A DNA stretch of 64,000 nt, taken from positions 14,389,501 to 14,453,500 of the forward strand of contig OX344762.1 of the NCBI GenBank assembly GCA_947034895.1, in the 5' to 3' direction. Under the pieces are notes generated by a model. That model was not told the DNA's origin and searched no databases. It was given only the letters and a program-made list of their open reading frames with translations. The DNA is from Rhytidiadelphus loreus. Lineage: Eukaryota > Streptophyta > Bryopsida > Hypnales > Hylocomiaceae. Numbering within the stretch: the stretch's first letter is position 1; each line of letters starts with the position of its first letter. The translations under genes were made by a program, and so were the position numbers. Positions 23,621-34,737 of the stretch are shown one piece after another.

Positions 23621-26011
23621 ATGGAAGATCAGCTTGAAAGCTTAAACATGTACTTCCAAAAATCGGAGGTTCAGTTCTCCGAAGAATGCGAAGGACTGGA
23701 CGAAATCCTTATCGAAGGCGAATACAGGGAATTTAAAGAACCCGAAAGGGTTGAATCCTGGAGTCTATTCATGGTTCCTTTTACAAATTTAATAATCTTC
23801 TCCTACAAGTTCAAGAACGCCCAGGTCTTCATCCAGTTGTCATTCGAGGAGAAAGTCAAAGACGTTGAAGTTGACGCCCATCCCACAATAAAAATTAAGT
23901 GCGTCACTGCTAAACCGGGGATCCCAAGTGCCGAGCAATATCACTTCACAATTTGTATTAATTCTCTCCTCGTTCCATTTTCTATGACCCCCTTCTTGCA
24001 GAGCCTTGAGCCTACTCCATTTAGTGACGAGATAAAGGAGCTCGAAAAGAAAATTGACAGAAGGGAATATCAGAACGGAGACGGGACCCCCCTCAACAGA
24101 AAAAGGTTGTGCTCTAAAATTCGAGCGCTATTCAATGACTTCAATACTCTAAAGGGGAAGCTTGAAATGCAGACAGCTTTGAATAAACCCCGATCAGTAT
24201 CAATTGACATAGTCAGCGGAGGTGGTAGTGAAGCCTCCCGCAGGAACACTCCCCAAGCATCCGGTTCTGGTCGCGGTAAGAGGAAATCCCTAGCACAGGA
24301 GAGGCCACCACCGCAAAAAAGCGGCAAGAGAAATGAGGCGTCCCCGTCAACAAACAAGCCGTTGGAGAGAGCTTCAGATCAATCTGGACTGGCTGAGGGA
24401 AGTTATGTCGAGGAAATGATGAATGTCCCTCACTCTCGAGCCACAGATAGGAAACCTGACTATAAGCTTGTGAGCGAAGCGTACAAGCGCTTCTGGACGA
24501 CCTGTGAGGACGCATATGTCTTCAAGGTGGACGACAAGAAGGAAATACCGATCGAACAGCTTATTGGAGCTCCGGCCACGTTCAATATTTGTTCGAAGGA
24601 GAACCGGCTTGTCGAGGATATGGTAACATACTTGGTCAACATGCCAGACATGTCGACAAAGCAAACACTTTGTGTTATGCTAGTAGGAGTCAGCATGAAG
24701 CCATCAAGCTGGGATGAAATCAAGAACAGAAAGTTCTACATAATCAATGGACAGCACAGTGTAGACGCGAGCAAGAAGATCGTCTCTGAGAACAGTAAAT
24801 TTCCTGACGACATCAAAGATCAATTTCGGAAATGGAACTGTTTCATTGTCTGGTCCACCGACGGGGAGAAACTTCGAAATATCTCGGCCTACTACAACCG
24901 GGTCAACCATTTCGTCGCAGCTAAGCCGTCGTGGGCAACTAACATTCTGGGAGCGCGCACAGTGTGGATGGAGATGGGGAGTCCAAAAAATCCCCTCCAA
25001 GCTCAGTCCGTGGGGACAGTCACTGCCACGAGGCGGACTATTGAAAACACTCGTAACGCAGCAAAATTCCATGTATGTATATGAGCTCGACTCGAACTGA
25101 ATTGCTTTCCTTAATTCCTCTTGAGTTGGTAGAATAAAATACATCATCCATTCATGCAAATCAGATCGACTCGAGTTGATATGCAATTGCTAATTCCTTT
25201 CTGTCCTTATTGTTCGCAGGAGTTCGAGAAGGCTGTATACGTTCGGTTCTCGTTGATCGACGTCAATAAGAGCTTATCAATTTCCAAGAAGAAGGGAAAG
25301 GAAGAGAAGCTTAAACTCACAAATGAGTTAAAGTTAATAACAGCTCCAGAAGACGTCTATAAACTCTGGAGCGATGTCATTACAAATGCCGCACACGGAG
25401 AGCTCATTAACGCGGACACGGAGAAGCAGTTCAACGCAAGGACAGACTGGAATCCCGAGAACTGTATGCTGACCAGAGAATTCTTTAAGTTTCTTGGGAA
25501 TTTGAGTTATGATGAACTTGGGAAGCTCGCAATGCATATTCTAAACCAATCTAGTGGGAAGCGCAATCTGCCATATCCGAAGGTGACTATCAAGTCCATC
25601 TCATCGGTCCTAGATAGTTGCTATACAACAAAGGAGTGGGCAGAGTGGCGGAAACGCAAGCATTTGGTCAAGAAGGAGTTGCATACAATCAACCCAGATC
25701 TCGGTTTAATGAACGCTAGAAATGAAATCATAACTAAAAATTGGAAGGCGTTCAAGAAGGACTGGTGCGTTACGAAAGCCACCATGGATGTTCTTTTCGA
25801 CCGGCTTGGAGAGGCGTACTTTGCTCAAGCAAAGCAAGTCAGATCAAAGAACAAGAGCTGTGCAGAACTATCGGAGCACGCCTATGAGTTCTTCAAGGTC
25901 TTCCTAGAGCACAGGAAGAACTTTGTGAAGCCCACGGCGGCAGGATACTACAGAACGTACGAAACCGAGAAGAATACTCACTCAGATTGGATGAAGTACG
26001 CTGTCGTGTAG
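23621..26011 (+). CDS. ParB/DGQHR-like protein of the large element (two exons)
   Basis: The exons are 23621-25072 and 25220-26011, with a GTATGT donor and a TTCGCAG acceptor, giving about 747 residues in phase 0. Residues about 1-130 form an acidic N-terminal region I do not recognise. About 195-270 is a low-complexity basic and Ser/Pro linker. About 290-440 look like a ParB/sulfiredoxin-type fold. That region has IPIEQLIGAP, a helix-rich NRLVEDMVTYLV stretch, and FYIINGQHSVDAS (NGQH at 376-379) in the place of the ParB DGQHR motif. Known members of that fold bind DNA or hydrolyse nucleotides; the Asp-to-Asn and Arg-to-Ser differences make activity uncertain. The second exon is Lys-rich and unknown. 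Two damaged palindromes lie inside the intron. The frame has no internal stop. Confidence 0.65.
25081..25183 (+). repeat. Two diverged 21-bp palindromes inside an intron
   Basis: The copies at 25081-25101 (GAGCTCGACTCGAACTGA core) and 25155-25183 (TCAGATCGACTCGAGTTGAT core) lie in the 147-bp intron of the ParB-like gene. They make up about a third of it. Both have mismatches between arms. Confidence 0.7.
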
Positions 26012-27337
26012 AGAGAGTTTGCCTCGGGAAATCACGAGGATTCTGGCTGCGACTAGAAATGGCTCGGGAATGAAATAAATTGTAACTTGTCGAATCTTCA
26101 AATCTTCGAGTCTTCAAATCTTCAAACTGCTACTCGTTGTCCTATCCTGTTGTGTTTCTAAATAGGCCAAGGGTTAAGGTAGGGTGATAAGAAACCACGG
26201 GCTTCGGACGTGTAAAACGGGACGGCCAGACCACGAGCTGAGCCGTCCGAGGGATTGGATCCTAAATTTCAAACCCACGGTGACCAGCAAACTTGCCTCA
26301 CCAGTGGGAACAACATAAAAGTCTCGACCATGTGGGCAATTAACCCCACTTCGTCGCATCCACAACACCAAATGAGGCTAGTATTGGTGTGAACCAAACT
26401 GCCCGCAACAATAAAATGAAATTTACAAAGCCACAAGCCACACACACACAAACACACAAGTCTTCCAACTCCTTCAACTCCAACTCCCAAGCTGATCTTT
26501 GGATGAGTGTCTTTGTTGATCTATAACTCCAAATGAACTAAATGATAGCTTTTCGGAAAGCTAAAACAATCATCTACTTCTCCTCCAAATTTCATACAAG
26601 TCTAAGACTCTGTCCAACCTCTATGGCCATCCAAAGTTTCGGCCTTGAGAAGGGAAAGGCAGCAGACCTTCCTTCGCTTCCACACTCACAACTTTCTCAT
26701 ACAAACTCCAAATAGAACGAATGATAGCTTCATGAAAAGCTAACACAATTTCCTACACTCCCTCCAAATTTCAAGGCAAAACAAGAACCTGTCCGTCTTT
26801 TATTGTCGGTCGAAGTCTCTGCCTCTTAATTTTAAAGGCAACAAACCTCCCTCCACTCAAACTAGCACAACTTTTGCTTCACAACTCCAAATCAAGCAAG
26901 TGAGATCAATTTGAAAACTACACACCATGATACACAACACCTCCAAATTTCATTTCAAAATACTTCAAATTCACAACACAATGAGCCCTCAAACATTCGG
27001 GCCTTTCTAAACTCACAACGGGAGAGAAGATGAATAGTGTTCCCTTTTTTCTCCACCTTATCTCTACTCTAACCACACAAACAAGTGGGGTCAGCCCCTA
27101 ACTCACTCCCAAAGCTCTCACATCAATAATTGAGCCCTTATTTGACCCCACAACTATCTCTTTATCTTTATCTTAGAAAGAAAATTCACTTCAAGTTCAC
27201 CTAGAAGGAAAACTATTTCATTAATTCCTTTCTATCTTTTCTTTCTCTATTTTCAACACCCAAAATGAAATCTACAAACAACTAACATAAAATAAATGTC
27301 TTCTCAAAGGTAAAAAACTAAAGTCTTCAAAGAAACT
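26012..27337. other. Non-coding, with three degenerate ~180-bp repeats
   Basis: A phrase CTCCAAAT...GATAGCTT...GCTAA.ACAAT...CTCCAAATTTC recurs at about 26527, 26707 and 26887, each time diverged, suggesting an old tandem triplication or an eroded retroelement end. Plain AT-rich DNA follows. I see no gene. The 3' UTR of the ParB-like gene is probably within the first 150 bp. Confidence 0.45.
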
Positions 27338-27796
27338 TCACTCCATCTTCAAGAACTTGAGAATTCGCTTGATGGTAGTAGCAACAAACTCAACACGATC
27401 CACCTTTGTCAAGGGATTGACCGGCCCCTCTAACCATCGTTGGTGACCGCGACTCCCTTTAATAGGCCTGACCATACAATAGTATTGATCGTCGTTAAGA
27501 CCTTCAAAACTCCCTTCGAATGTCACTTCTTGGGTACCAGGTTCAACACACACAACCTGCAACAGGATCACTAGTGCTCGAGCTCCACGCTGTAGGTTCC
27601 CGTGCCATCGCTGCTCCACACGGGGTTGCTTTGGCGGTCGAGAAGGCCCAGATTCATCTTGAGGACGCTCGTGCGATAATGAAAGACCTAGCGGTTGAAG
27701 AGGTTGAGCCAGTAGTTGAGATAACGAAAACTCAAATTCCGATTCTGGTAGAGGCTCCTCATCCTGAGACTCAGAAAAAACCCTCCAATTCGACAT
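27338..27796 (-). CDS. Hypothetical protein, 152 residues, antisense within the cluster
   Basis: From the ATG at 27796 the frame begins MSNWRVFSESQDEE and is acidic and Glu/Ser/Pro-rich for about 45 residues. A Pro/Arg stretch follows, and then a more ordered C-terminal half (VILLQVVCVEPG, YYCMVRPIKGSRGHQRW) ending KRILKFLKME. I do not recognise it. It lies on the strand opposite to its neighbours in the large element and may belong to a nested insertion or be the start of a retroelement gag-like frame. It has no introns or recognisable promoter. Confidence 0.35.
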   Translation of the reverse strand: MSNWRVFSESQDEEPLPESEFEFSLSQLLAQPLQPLGLSLSHERPQDESGPSRPPKQPRVEQRWHGNLQRGARALVILLQVVCVEPGTQEVTFEGSFEGLNDDQYYCMVRPIKGSRGHQRWLEGPVNPLTKVDRVEFVATTIKRILKFLKME

Positions 27797-28047
27797 ACTG
27801 AAATCTATAACATACAATAAAAAAACTACTTCAAGTTTGGTGGCATTCTAAGATGATAACCTATTCTTATATAGATGGCTCATGTCATTATGAGAAGGCG
27901 TCATCTTGAAGCTACTAAGGATGATGTCATCTTTATTTTTTATATTATTAAAATCAAATCTATGGAAATAATGTATTACTATGCATTTTTACACTATGTA
28001 CACATTTACAGTGCGACAACGCATGGGTATCGGATACACCAAGGAGA

Positions 28048-29828
28048 ATGGCCCTCGGTGTGATTGATTTTAGGAACTTGCCAGGGATTGAGAAGAAGGA
28101 AAAATCAACAGTCGATAATCCTTTCTTCATTGAAGTTATTACATCTTTGTGCAAAGCAAAGAAACCGACATTCGAGGAAGTTCCGTCGTGGCTCTTCATC
28201 TGCGCAGATGAAAAAGAGCAGGCTCAAATACTTAGCTTCGTAGAATCGAACGAAGTCTTGAGCTCGTATACTGCTGACTTTGCAATGTATAGCGCGGGCA
28301 AACACGATAGATTGTGCAATCTTCCAGTGTCAAAGACGCCGAAGAAAGTGTTGCTCCTGTTCTTACAATGCATAAGCAATACGAATCCTGTTGAAATTCC
28401 AGAAGAGTTTGGCTGCCCTGAAACAGCTCGGTACATGAAGGCAAGGGCATACAGCGAGCTTGAGTACCGTATTTACAATACGGAATTACAGATGGAATTT
28501 TATTTATGGCTCATTAAGAAGTTCTGCAATCCGGGCATGTGCGTATTCTCAGGATTTGCAGGTGGAAAATTTACATGCGCTGCTATGGTACGAACTAGTC
28601 CCGAAGAAATGAGTGCAACCTAGTCTATCATGGTGATTGTATTGACTTATGATCAGTTTTGTTGATTCATGTGTATGATCAGCTCGACTCGAGCTGATTC
28701 GTTACGTGATTGTACTCTTCGTCTAACGTTTAGTGTTCGGTTGTGCAGATGAGTTCAGTTGACATTTACGCATTAGGTCCATCAGAGCTCGGACCCTGGT
28801 GGCAAGATATCTGTACGAAGGCCTTGACTTTAGACAAGTCGGATTTCTTGGAGAGTGGATATCTTGTGCAGTCTTCAATTGTTACTCCAGGATCACAGAC
28901 CCCTTCATCGTCAAGGCGTATATTGCGATCCAGTCAGGAGTCACCTCGCACTCATCCGAGGAGGCCCCCTACTCCAGTTGTCGACGATGTTGAGGAGTTA
29001 TCCTCGGATGACATTGACGATGGGGAAGACATTGATTTGATGGATGTCGAACGGTTGGATGATATGCCGACGCCTACAAGTCGCATGTTCGGCGATGTCC
29101 CCGGATCCTCTGGTTCGTCGATGCTGCCGCCCTCGTCACAGACTCCATCTGGGACTGCGCAAAAGAGAAAGAAACGAGATACCATGGCAAGCGTCGTTCA
29201 GCAGATGGCGGATATGAACCAGAGAAATAACGAAACCATCGCAAGAATGCAGGAGCAGAATGAGTTGTCGCAGAAGCGAACTGAGCTCGCTATTGCGACA
29301 TTGCGAGCCGAACAGGCAGAACAGCGGGAACTCAATATGCAGATGCATAAAAATACGCAACAGTGGATGCAAAACAAGTCTCAAACGAACAGGGACTTCT
29401 TTCAGGCCCTATTGATAGGGAAAGTGATTCCACCGTTAGCGTCAATTGCGCCACCGGAGTCGTCAGTACAGTTGTTGCTTCGGGAACATCCGACTACGTC
29501 CAACGTCAGCGGAGCATCAAGCCATCCGGAGCCGCTGAGCCAACGCCCTCCTCTACCTGCCGATGTACCACATTCTCCACCTCTTCCTCCATCACATGAT
29601 CCGGCGGCGGCGGCTGCTATATCTTCACCTCTTCCTCCTACGGATGATCTGACGGCAGCGGCTGCCACACATGACTCTCCGTCAGATGAGCCCCTTGGTG
29701 GATTGGAAGTGGCATCATCATCAGCGGATATTGCCATTGGGCACAACCTGACCTTGGATGCTTCCGACGTGGAAGTCGGAAGTGGTGTGCAACCCGCCGA
29801 TGATCCACCAGCAGGTTGTGCCCAATGA
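28048..29828 (+). CDS. Beta-class DNA methyltransferase-like protein with coiled coil (two exons)
   Basis: Exon 1 is 28048-28587 (possibly beginning at 28012 after a TTTACAG acceptor) and exon 2 is 28749-29828, joined in phase 0 (donor GTACGA, acceptor TTGTGCAG); about 539 residues. Exon 1 follows the order of beta-class N6/N4 amino-methyltransferases. A DNPF at residues 23-26 stands where DPPY/F is expected. Later LIKKFCNPGMCVFSGFAGGK has the form of the motif X/motif I block (LI..F..PG..V.D.F.GSGTT), with FSGFAGGK at 167-174. Key residues are changed, so catalysis is doubtful. Exon 2 has an acidic region (EELSSDDIDDGEDIDLMD), a Gln/Glu-rich coiled coil of about 80 residues and a Pro/Ala-rich tail. 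One palindrome lies in the intron and another 25 bp after the stop. Confidence 0.55.
28678..28698 (+). repeat. 21-bp palindrome in the intron of the methyltransferase-like gene
   Basis: It is a perfect copy (ATCAGCTCGA, centre C, TCGAGCTGAT) lying 50 bp before the 3' splice site of the 161-bp intron. Confidence 0.9.
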
Positions 29829-29852
29829 TCACCCGTGCATTGTTTTGTAGTT

Positions 29853-29872
29853 TCAGCTCGAATCGAGCTGAT
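29853..29872 (+). repeat. Palindrome copy downstream of the methyltransferase-like gene
   Basis: TCAGCTCGA, centre A, TCGAGCTGA with flanking T's; the arms match over 9 bp. It begins 25 bp after the TGA stop and lies between two genes. Confidence 0.85.
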
Positions 29873-30056
29873 TAGAGTGGTTTTGCGGCAAGTGTAGATT
29901 TCTGTAGATATCACATTCTTTTTTGACGAACCATCATGCCGGAGGGGTGTGGGTCCTAGAGTTCAGATGTTTTGATCTCAGTTTTGTATCCTGAAACTCA
30001 TTTTAAGAGCATGTAATATATGATTTTCTCACGGACCATTATGTACTCTATGTTCA

Positions 30057-31993
30057 ATGGCAGGCCCTCTGAATCTTCCAATTGTGAATGATATTTGTCA
30101 ATCCCCCTGCATTCACACTTGTATGCAAGCCCCACCGATCATCAATGACATCTCTGCACCCACTAACTGCTCCAATGAACATATCGCCCAAGGCTCTGAT
30201 TTGGGTACTGCACCTGCTAGACTTGCTGATGCGGATCACTTATCGGGTGCTACAGAGAGAGAGGTACGATAACTCTCAAACAATTATATCTACTCCTAGG
30301 ATATTTCGGCATCGCGTTTTGTTGTTGATCACCATTGATTTCTTGAATGATCTGTTTCTCTTGGACGTAATAAGCCAATATTTTGATTGTAACTGGTTCC
30401 ACAATTCGTCCGTTTCCTAGCAGGAATGCGATCCTATCGTAGCTCTTGAGGGAACCTCTGAGACCATCCATCGTCCATTGAGGTCCGGGGTGGTGGAGAA
30501 GTGGGTCAACGTCGTCTTGGACCTCAATGGGATTCTATGTGTAGCCGAAGATTGGAAGTCCAAGGGGCCGGTGGCACAGTTCAACCGTTACTCTGAGCCG
30601 CATTCTGCGACTGTTGCCGCGATTGTGGGGCCGAAGGCGGTGTTCGTCCGGCCCAATTGCTCTACGTTTCTAATTGAATTAGAGAAGATTGCATTTATTT
30701 CAGTATGGAGCTCCATGAAGAAATCCACCACTGATGAGGTTTCCAAGTACCTATTCCGTGACGGAGTTTTGCCCATTCATATTTTGGGACAGGACTCCTG
30801 CAAAACTGTTAAGGTCAGGGATAGGGCCGGAAGATTGACGTCCTATAAGGAACCCGGGACGCAGAAGGATTTGTTTCTTAAGAATATGGATTCTCTCCTC
30901 TCTGGGTTTCGGGGATGGTTTACTTGCGAGAATACCATTCTAGTGGACGATAGCCCTCGGAAGCATATCATGAACAAGCCTGAGAATGTAATACTTCCAG
31001 ATTCATGGTCAAATCGGGGAAATGGGGACAAGGATTCGTTTCTCATTAATGTCCTACTGCCTTGGTTCAAACGATTACATGTCAGTCGCAGCGAGGGACT
31101 AAGGTCGTTTCGCTCAAACGGCCCTGGGAGAATTGGGCGTAGAATGCTCTGTGATGAGAGGGGGCGGCGGGAGTATGACAGGCTCTTGGAGGTAGTTCGT
31201 GGATCAGCTAGTGTTAGCTAGTGCTATTTCGAGAGGTATGTAGTTCAGCTTGGATCGAGCTGATTTATGATACATTTTTGGACGTCGGAGTGTTTTCATT
31301 GTTCCTCAGCGGGTGGGTCGAATGTGTATTTACGAATTTGAATTTGTTGCAATACAGAGGGCCAACACTTCCACGTCCCCAGCATCAGATGGTCGCCTCC
31401 AATGCCAAGTGTCAGCCGACTCTATTTTTGACTATGGTCAATATGTCATCCTCAGTACCGGGAACTTCTTGTACTCCGCGCCCACTGTCAACTCGTCTAT
31501 GGACTTCTCTGTGATGCCTATTGAAGAAGGGGTCGTAGATAGTCCTCCTGATCGGAAGCAACGCTTGGCGGTGTCCTGTTCACCATCGCCACTTCGCTCT
31601 ACGGACCCTATTATGTTGTCCAATTCGCCGTCCGCATCAAACAGATTTACCCAAAGAAGGCTCTACGAAGACGCCAACTATCCAATGTCTACCCCATAGT
31701 TGAATCTGCAAGTCCTGTCTCATGCATGTCAAGATGTTGTGAAGGTCTCTGTTATACCACCCACGCTCCCTCCTCAGTGTGCACCGTCTCACGTGAAGAG
31801 GTTCAAAAGAAAACATGATGACCCACCATTTAGTCACTCCTCTAGTCGCAGTTGGAATTCATGGGAGTGGAGGTCTTTGCGAGCACAACGAAGGCAACAA
31901 TTTCGCGATGAGGGGAGATCTATCAAAACTTATAGTCGAGGACCAGAGATTCTAAAGGCCATGGAGAAGTTGAGGACTAGCTCGAATTGTTGA
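30057..31993 (+). CDS. FCP1/HAD-type phosphatase-like protein of the large element
   Basis: Proposed exons are 30057-30263, 30424-31191 and 31358-31993, all phase 0 with GT-AG ends. The second exon carries a HAD/FCP1-like domain. VVLDLNGILC is the nucleophile motif (Asp102 kept; the second Asp of DxDx is Asn104). VRPNCSTFLIEL and ISVWSSMKKST follow, as in FCP1-type CTD phosphatases, then VDDSPRKHI with Asp244-Asp245 as the metal motif. Loss of the second motif I Asp, the usual acid/base, predicts weak or no phosphatase activity. The third exon is Ser/Arg-rich and contains one in-frame TAG (31697-31699), again a possible CAG change; if exon 2 is not spliced, the protein ends at 31221. The second intron carries a palindrome. 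Confidence 0.6.
31244..31264 (+). repeat. Diverged palindrome in the intron of the FCP1-like gene
   Basis: TTCAGCTTGGATCGAGCTGAT keeps the right arm intact and has changes in the left arm. It lies in the proposed intron 31192-31357. Confidence 0.75.
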
Positions 31994-32358
31994 CAATGGA
32001 CTGTACTATAATCCCGATTGTTAGTCTTCTATAGACATTGCGTACAAGTGTGTCCACGGACTTTGTCCACAATAGATCTTATGTATATCATTCCAGGTCT
32101 TTGTTAAGAATTCGTCTTCCTTAATACATGATGTGTATTAGTATTTCAAGATTATTTCCACGTCATTGTCATTTGCCTCACAATTGTTGTTTGTTGTGCT
32201 ATATTTCCGCTATCATTTACATGTTTTGTTTGCCAATACATTGCATTTCTATTTTCATGAGAGAAATTCATATGTAAGTTTGAAATTTATGTGATTGTTA
32301 GGACTCACATTTCTCTGGAAAACTCTCATTTTAATGAATATAGTGTTTTATATGTTAA

Positions 32359-33182
32359 CCCCAAAGTGACATCCAATTTCCAGGCGGGCATTGAACTAAA
32401 AAGAGTTGCTCAAATATAAACATTACTTCGATAGCATCTGAGGACTTCCAGATGCATCTCACCATGCAATCCAATCGATCGTTTGTACATGTACATCGTC
32501 AAAAAAAATCAACCGTAAAATCCTCTTTCATGTTGCTTTTTTCTTCCCGTTTAGGATGGTACAGTGCAGCAAAAAATCACTGATTCAGCACAAAAGTTCA
32601 TGTCGGGGTCGTTTCACTTGTAGAGGACATTGAAATAGCGCTAACAATAAACTACAAAGTTCTAGACCGCAACATAATCTACCGAGTCCACTTGAGAAAA
32701 TTGAAAAAACTTCAAATCCTTGCCGCACACAAATGACGTAAGACAAGCATGTCCACGTGGTGACTTCCACATCCTTGAATTTCAAAAAAAAAATACAAAG
32801 GGAGAGCACATATTTTGGATAATCGCTTCGGTGCAACTCAAAATCTTTCAAGTACAAGCAGTGAAAAAAAAATTGAAGTGAATTGGACGCTCTGATCTGT
32901 AGTTTCTGGACAGAAAACACCCAACACTACCAAACTTCTTCGTGAACCCTAATGCTTACTTGGCGTGGCTCACAGCACTAGTTTTTTGGTAGTCCTAAAA
33001 TTCAAACGCGTCCCAAAAATTGAGAATTCATCAGATTATTGAATGGAAGATGTCATTGGGAAGAACTCTCGAAGATCTACCAAACATCTGTAGAATACTT
33101 TTTCGATTGACGCCTCGAACTGTAAGTTCTGTCCTCCCAAAAAACTACGAGGACACTTTATGTCCTGTTTGACGCTTTGGGG
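32359..33182. mobile_element. TTAA-flanked element (piggyBac-like, 824 bp)
   Basis: It is flanked by TTAA (32355-32358 and 33183-33186). Termini are CCCCAAAGTGACA on the left and, as complement, CCCCAAAGCGTCA on the right. It starts just 4 bp outside the TTAT flank of the 18.6-kb element. There is no coding capacity. Confidence 0.65.
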
Positions 33183-33186
33183 TTAA

Positions 33187-34220
33187 TGGCCACATTTTAA
33201 ATCAGCTTGTGCCTGTACAGCATGAAGCTTGAAAATTTACAAATGGAGGCCTAGATGGTTGAGATTCTGGAGATTGGGTAGTCAATAGTTTTTTTAGTTT
33301 TTTAGTTTTTTAATTTTTTAATTCATTCAAACTTTGAAATTCAATAATTTTCTCAAAGTGGAGTGTGAGAGGGTGCGTTTTAGGTATAAAAGTAAAGATT
33401 TTTTTTTCACAAAAAATTGCAAGGGCTTCATGTTGTGACGTTTGGAGATGCCATGAGCGATTTATATTCTCACCAAAATAAAAGATACTGAGTAATTTAA
33501 TTCAAAATTTTAATTTACAAACATCAATAACTTCTACATTGTAGGTCCAAACGCCATGAAACTAACACAAATAAAAAGCTTTATGCACAAAGAAGGCCAA
33601 GGGTTTAGTTTTGTGGCATTTGGACATGCTACATGAGTTATGATTTCCCCCAAATTAAAGATAATTTATTTCAATTTTCAAGTTCATAAAAAAATTGAAA
33701 TTCTATAACTTCTACATCATAGGTCCAAATGCCACAACACAAAGTCCATGCTCCCCTCTTCCAAAGAGTTCTCCAACAATACCAAGAACCTTGTAGGACA
33801 CCTAATGGTATCTTGAATCTTAGAGTAATAAACAACCAAAAGAAAACAAAAAATCTAATTTTAAAGTATGCATATTTTTAAAAGAGAAAAGCAAAAAAAT
33901 ACACAAACTTCGGACATAATTTCCAAGAATATAACTGGATAATGTATAAGAAGAAAATTAGAAGTCAAATACATACAACCCTATAATTTGGTAAAGAATA
34001 AAGAAAGAACTAAACTACGCAAAAGACCACTTTCAAAATTGTGTGTAATTTAGGCAACAACTCTTCCAAATCATTCTACATCATTAATAATTATTACAAA
34101 TTATAATTGAATGTAAAGGCCAAAAAATACTCTAACTTCAAGGTTCTAACTCTAGTTTTAGTGAGTTCAAAAAAGTAATTTAAGAAGAAAAGTAAAAGGG
34201 AATCAATTTAGAAGAAAACA
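33187..34220. other. AT-rich non-coding stretch
   Basis: A phrase about 'CTTCTACAT.GTAGGTCCAAACGCCA' recurs imperfectly at about 33533 and 33708 with surrounding similarity (about 175-bp spacing), so a degenerate duplication exists. No gene seen. Confidence 0.35.
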
Positions 34221-34737
34221 TTAGTTAATTAAAAAAAGTAAAAAAAGTAAAAGATTGATATCAAAACAAATATATAAAAATCATTCTATATTACTAACAT
34301 GTTACTAACATCATTAGAAGTTTTGTTCGTATATATTTATATTTAAATTTTGATATCTATTAATATATAGAATACATAACCATACACATGGGGCAGACCA
34401 CATTAAAAGGTACCATTGGGATTATTTTGCTAGGACAAGACTTGAGTCCTTTTTGGAACTTTTAAAGCTTTAAATTACTTTGATATTGTTATTTTTAAGA
34501 AAAAATTATAGATGAACAATATTGAAAAGTCTCCCTTTAACAAATTGGAGAAAAAATTTCATTGAAAAAATCTTTAAAAAGATGTTAATCACCAGTTTAA
34601 AGGCTAAATTTAATATCTTTTTTACAATATAGTACTTTAAAAGGATATTTTCATCCAATTTTTTTATATTTTTCAAACATATGACTATTTAAAAGAATCT
34701 TTAGTGATTAAATTTGGAACTAAAAATAGTAAGATTT

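Larger units (their letters stand above)
13760..32347. mobile_element. Large TIR-bounded DNA element with gene cluster (18.6 kb)
   Basis: The ends are perfect inverted repeats over 21 bp (first 20: AACACTATATTCATTAAAAT) and match 24 of the first 25. The 4 bp TTAT flank both sides (13756-13759, 32348-32351). A second partial copy of the terminal motif (CCATTAAAATGAGAGTTTT) lies at about 13891. Inside are a - strand DUF7869/DDE-like gene (14557-17394) and three + strand multi-exon genes: ParB-like, methyltransferase-like and FCP1-like (23621-31993). Between the arms are tandem repeats and telomere-like motifs. All fourteen copies of a 21-bp palindrome seen in the window fall within these limits, in both gene arms, which ties the cluster together as one unit. 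Superfamily is not recognised. Confidence 0.7.
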
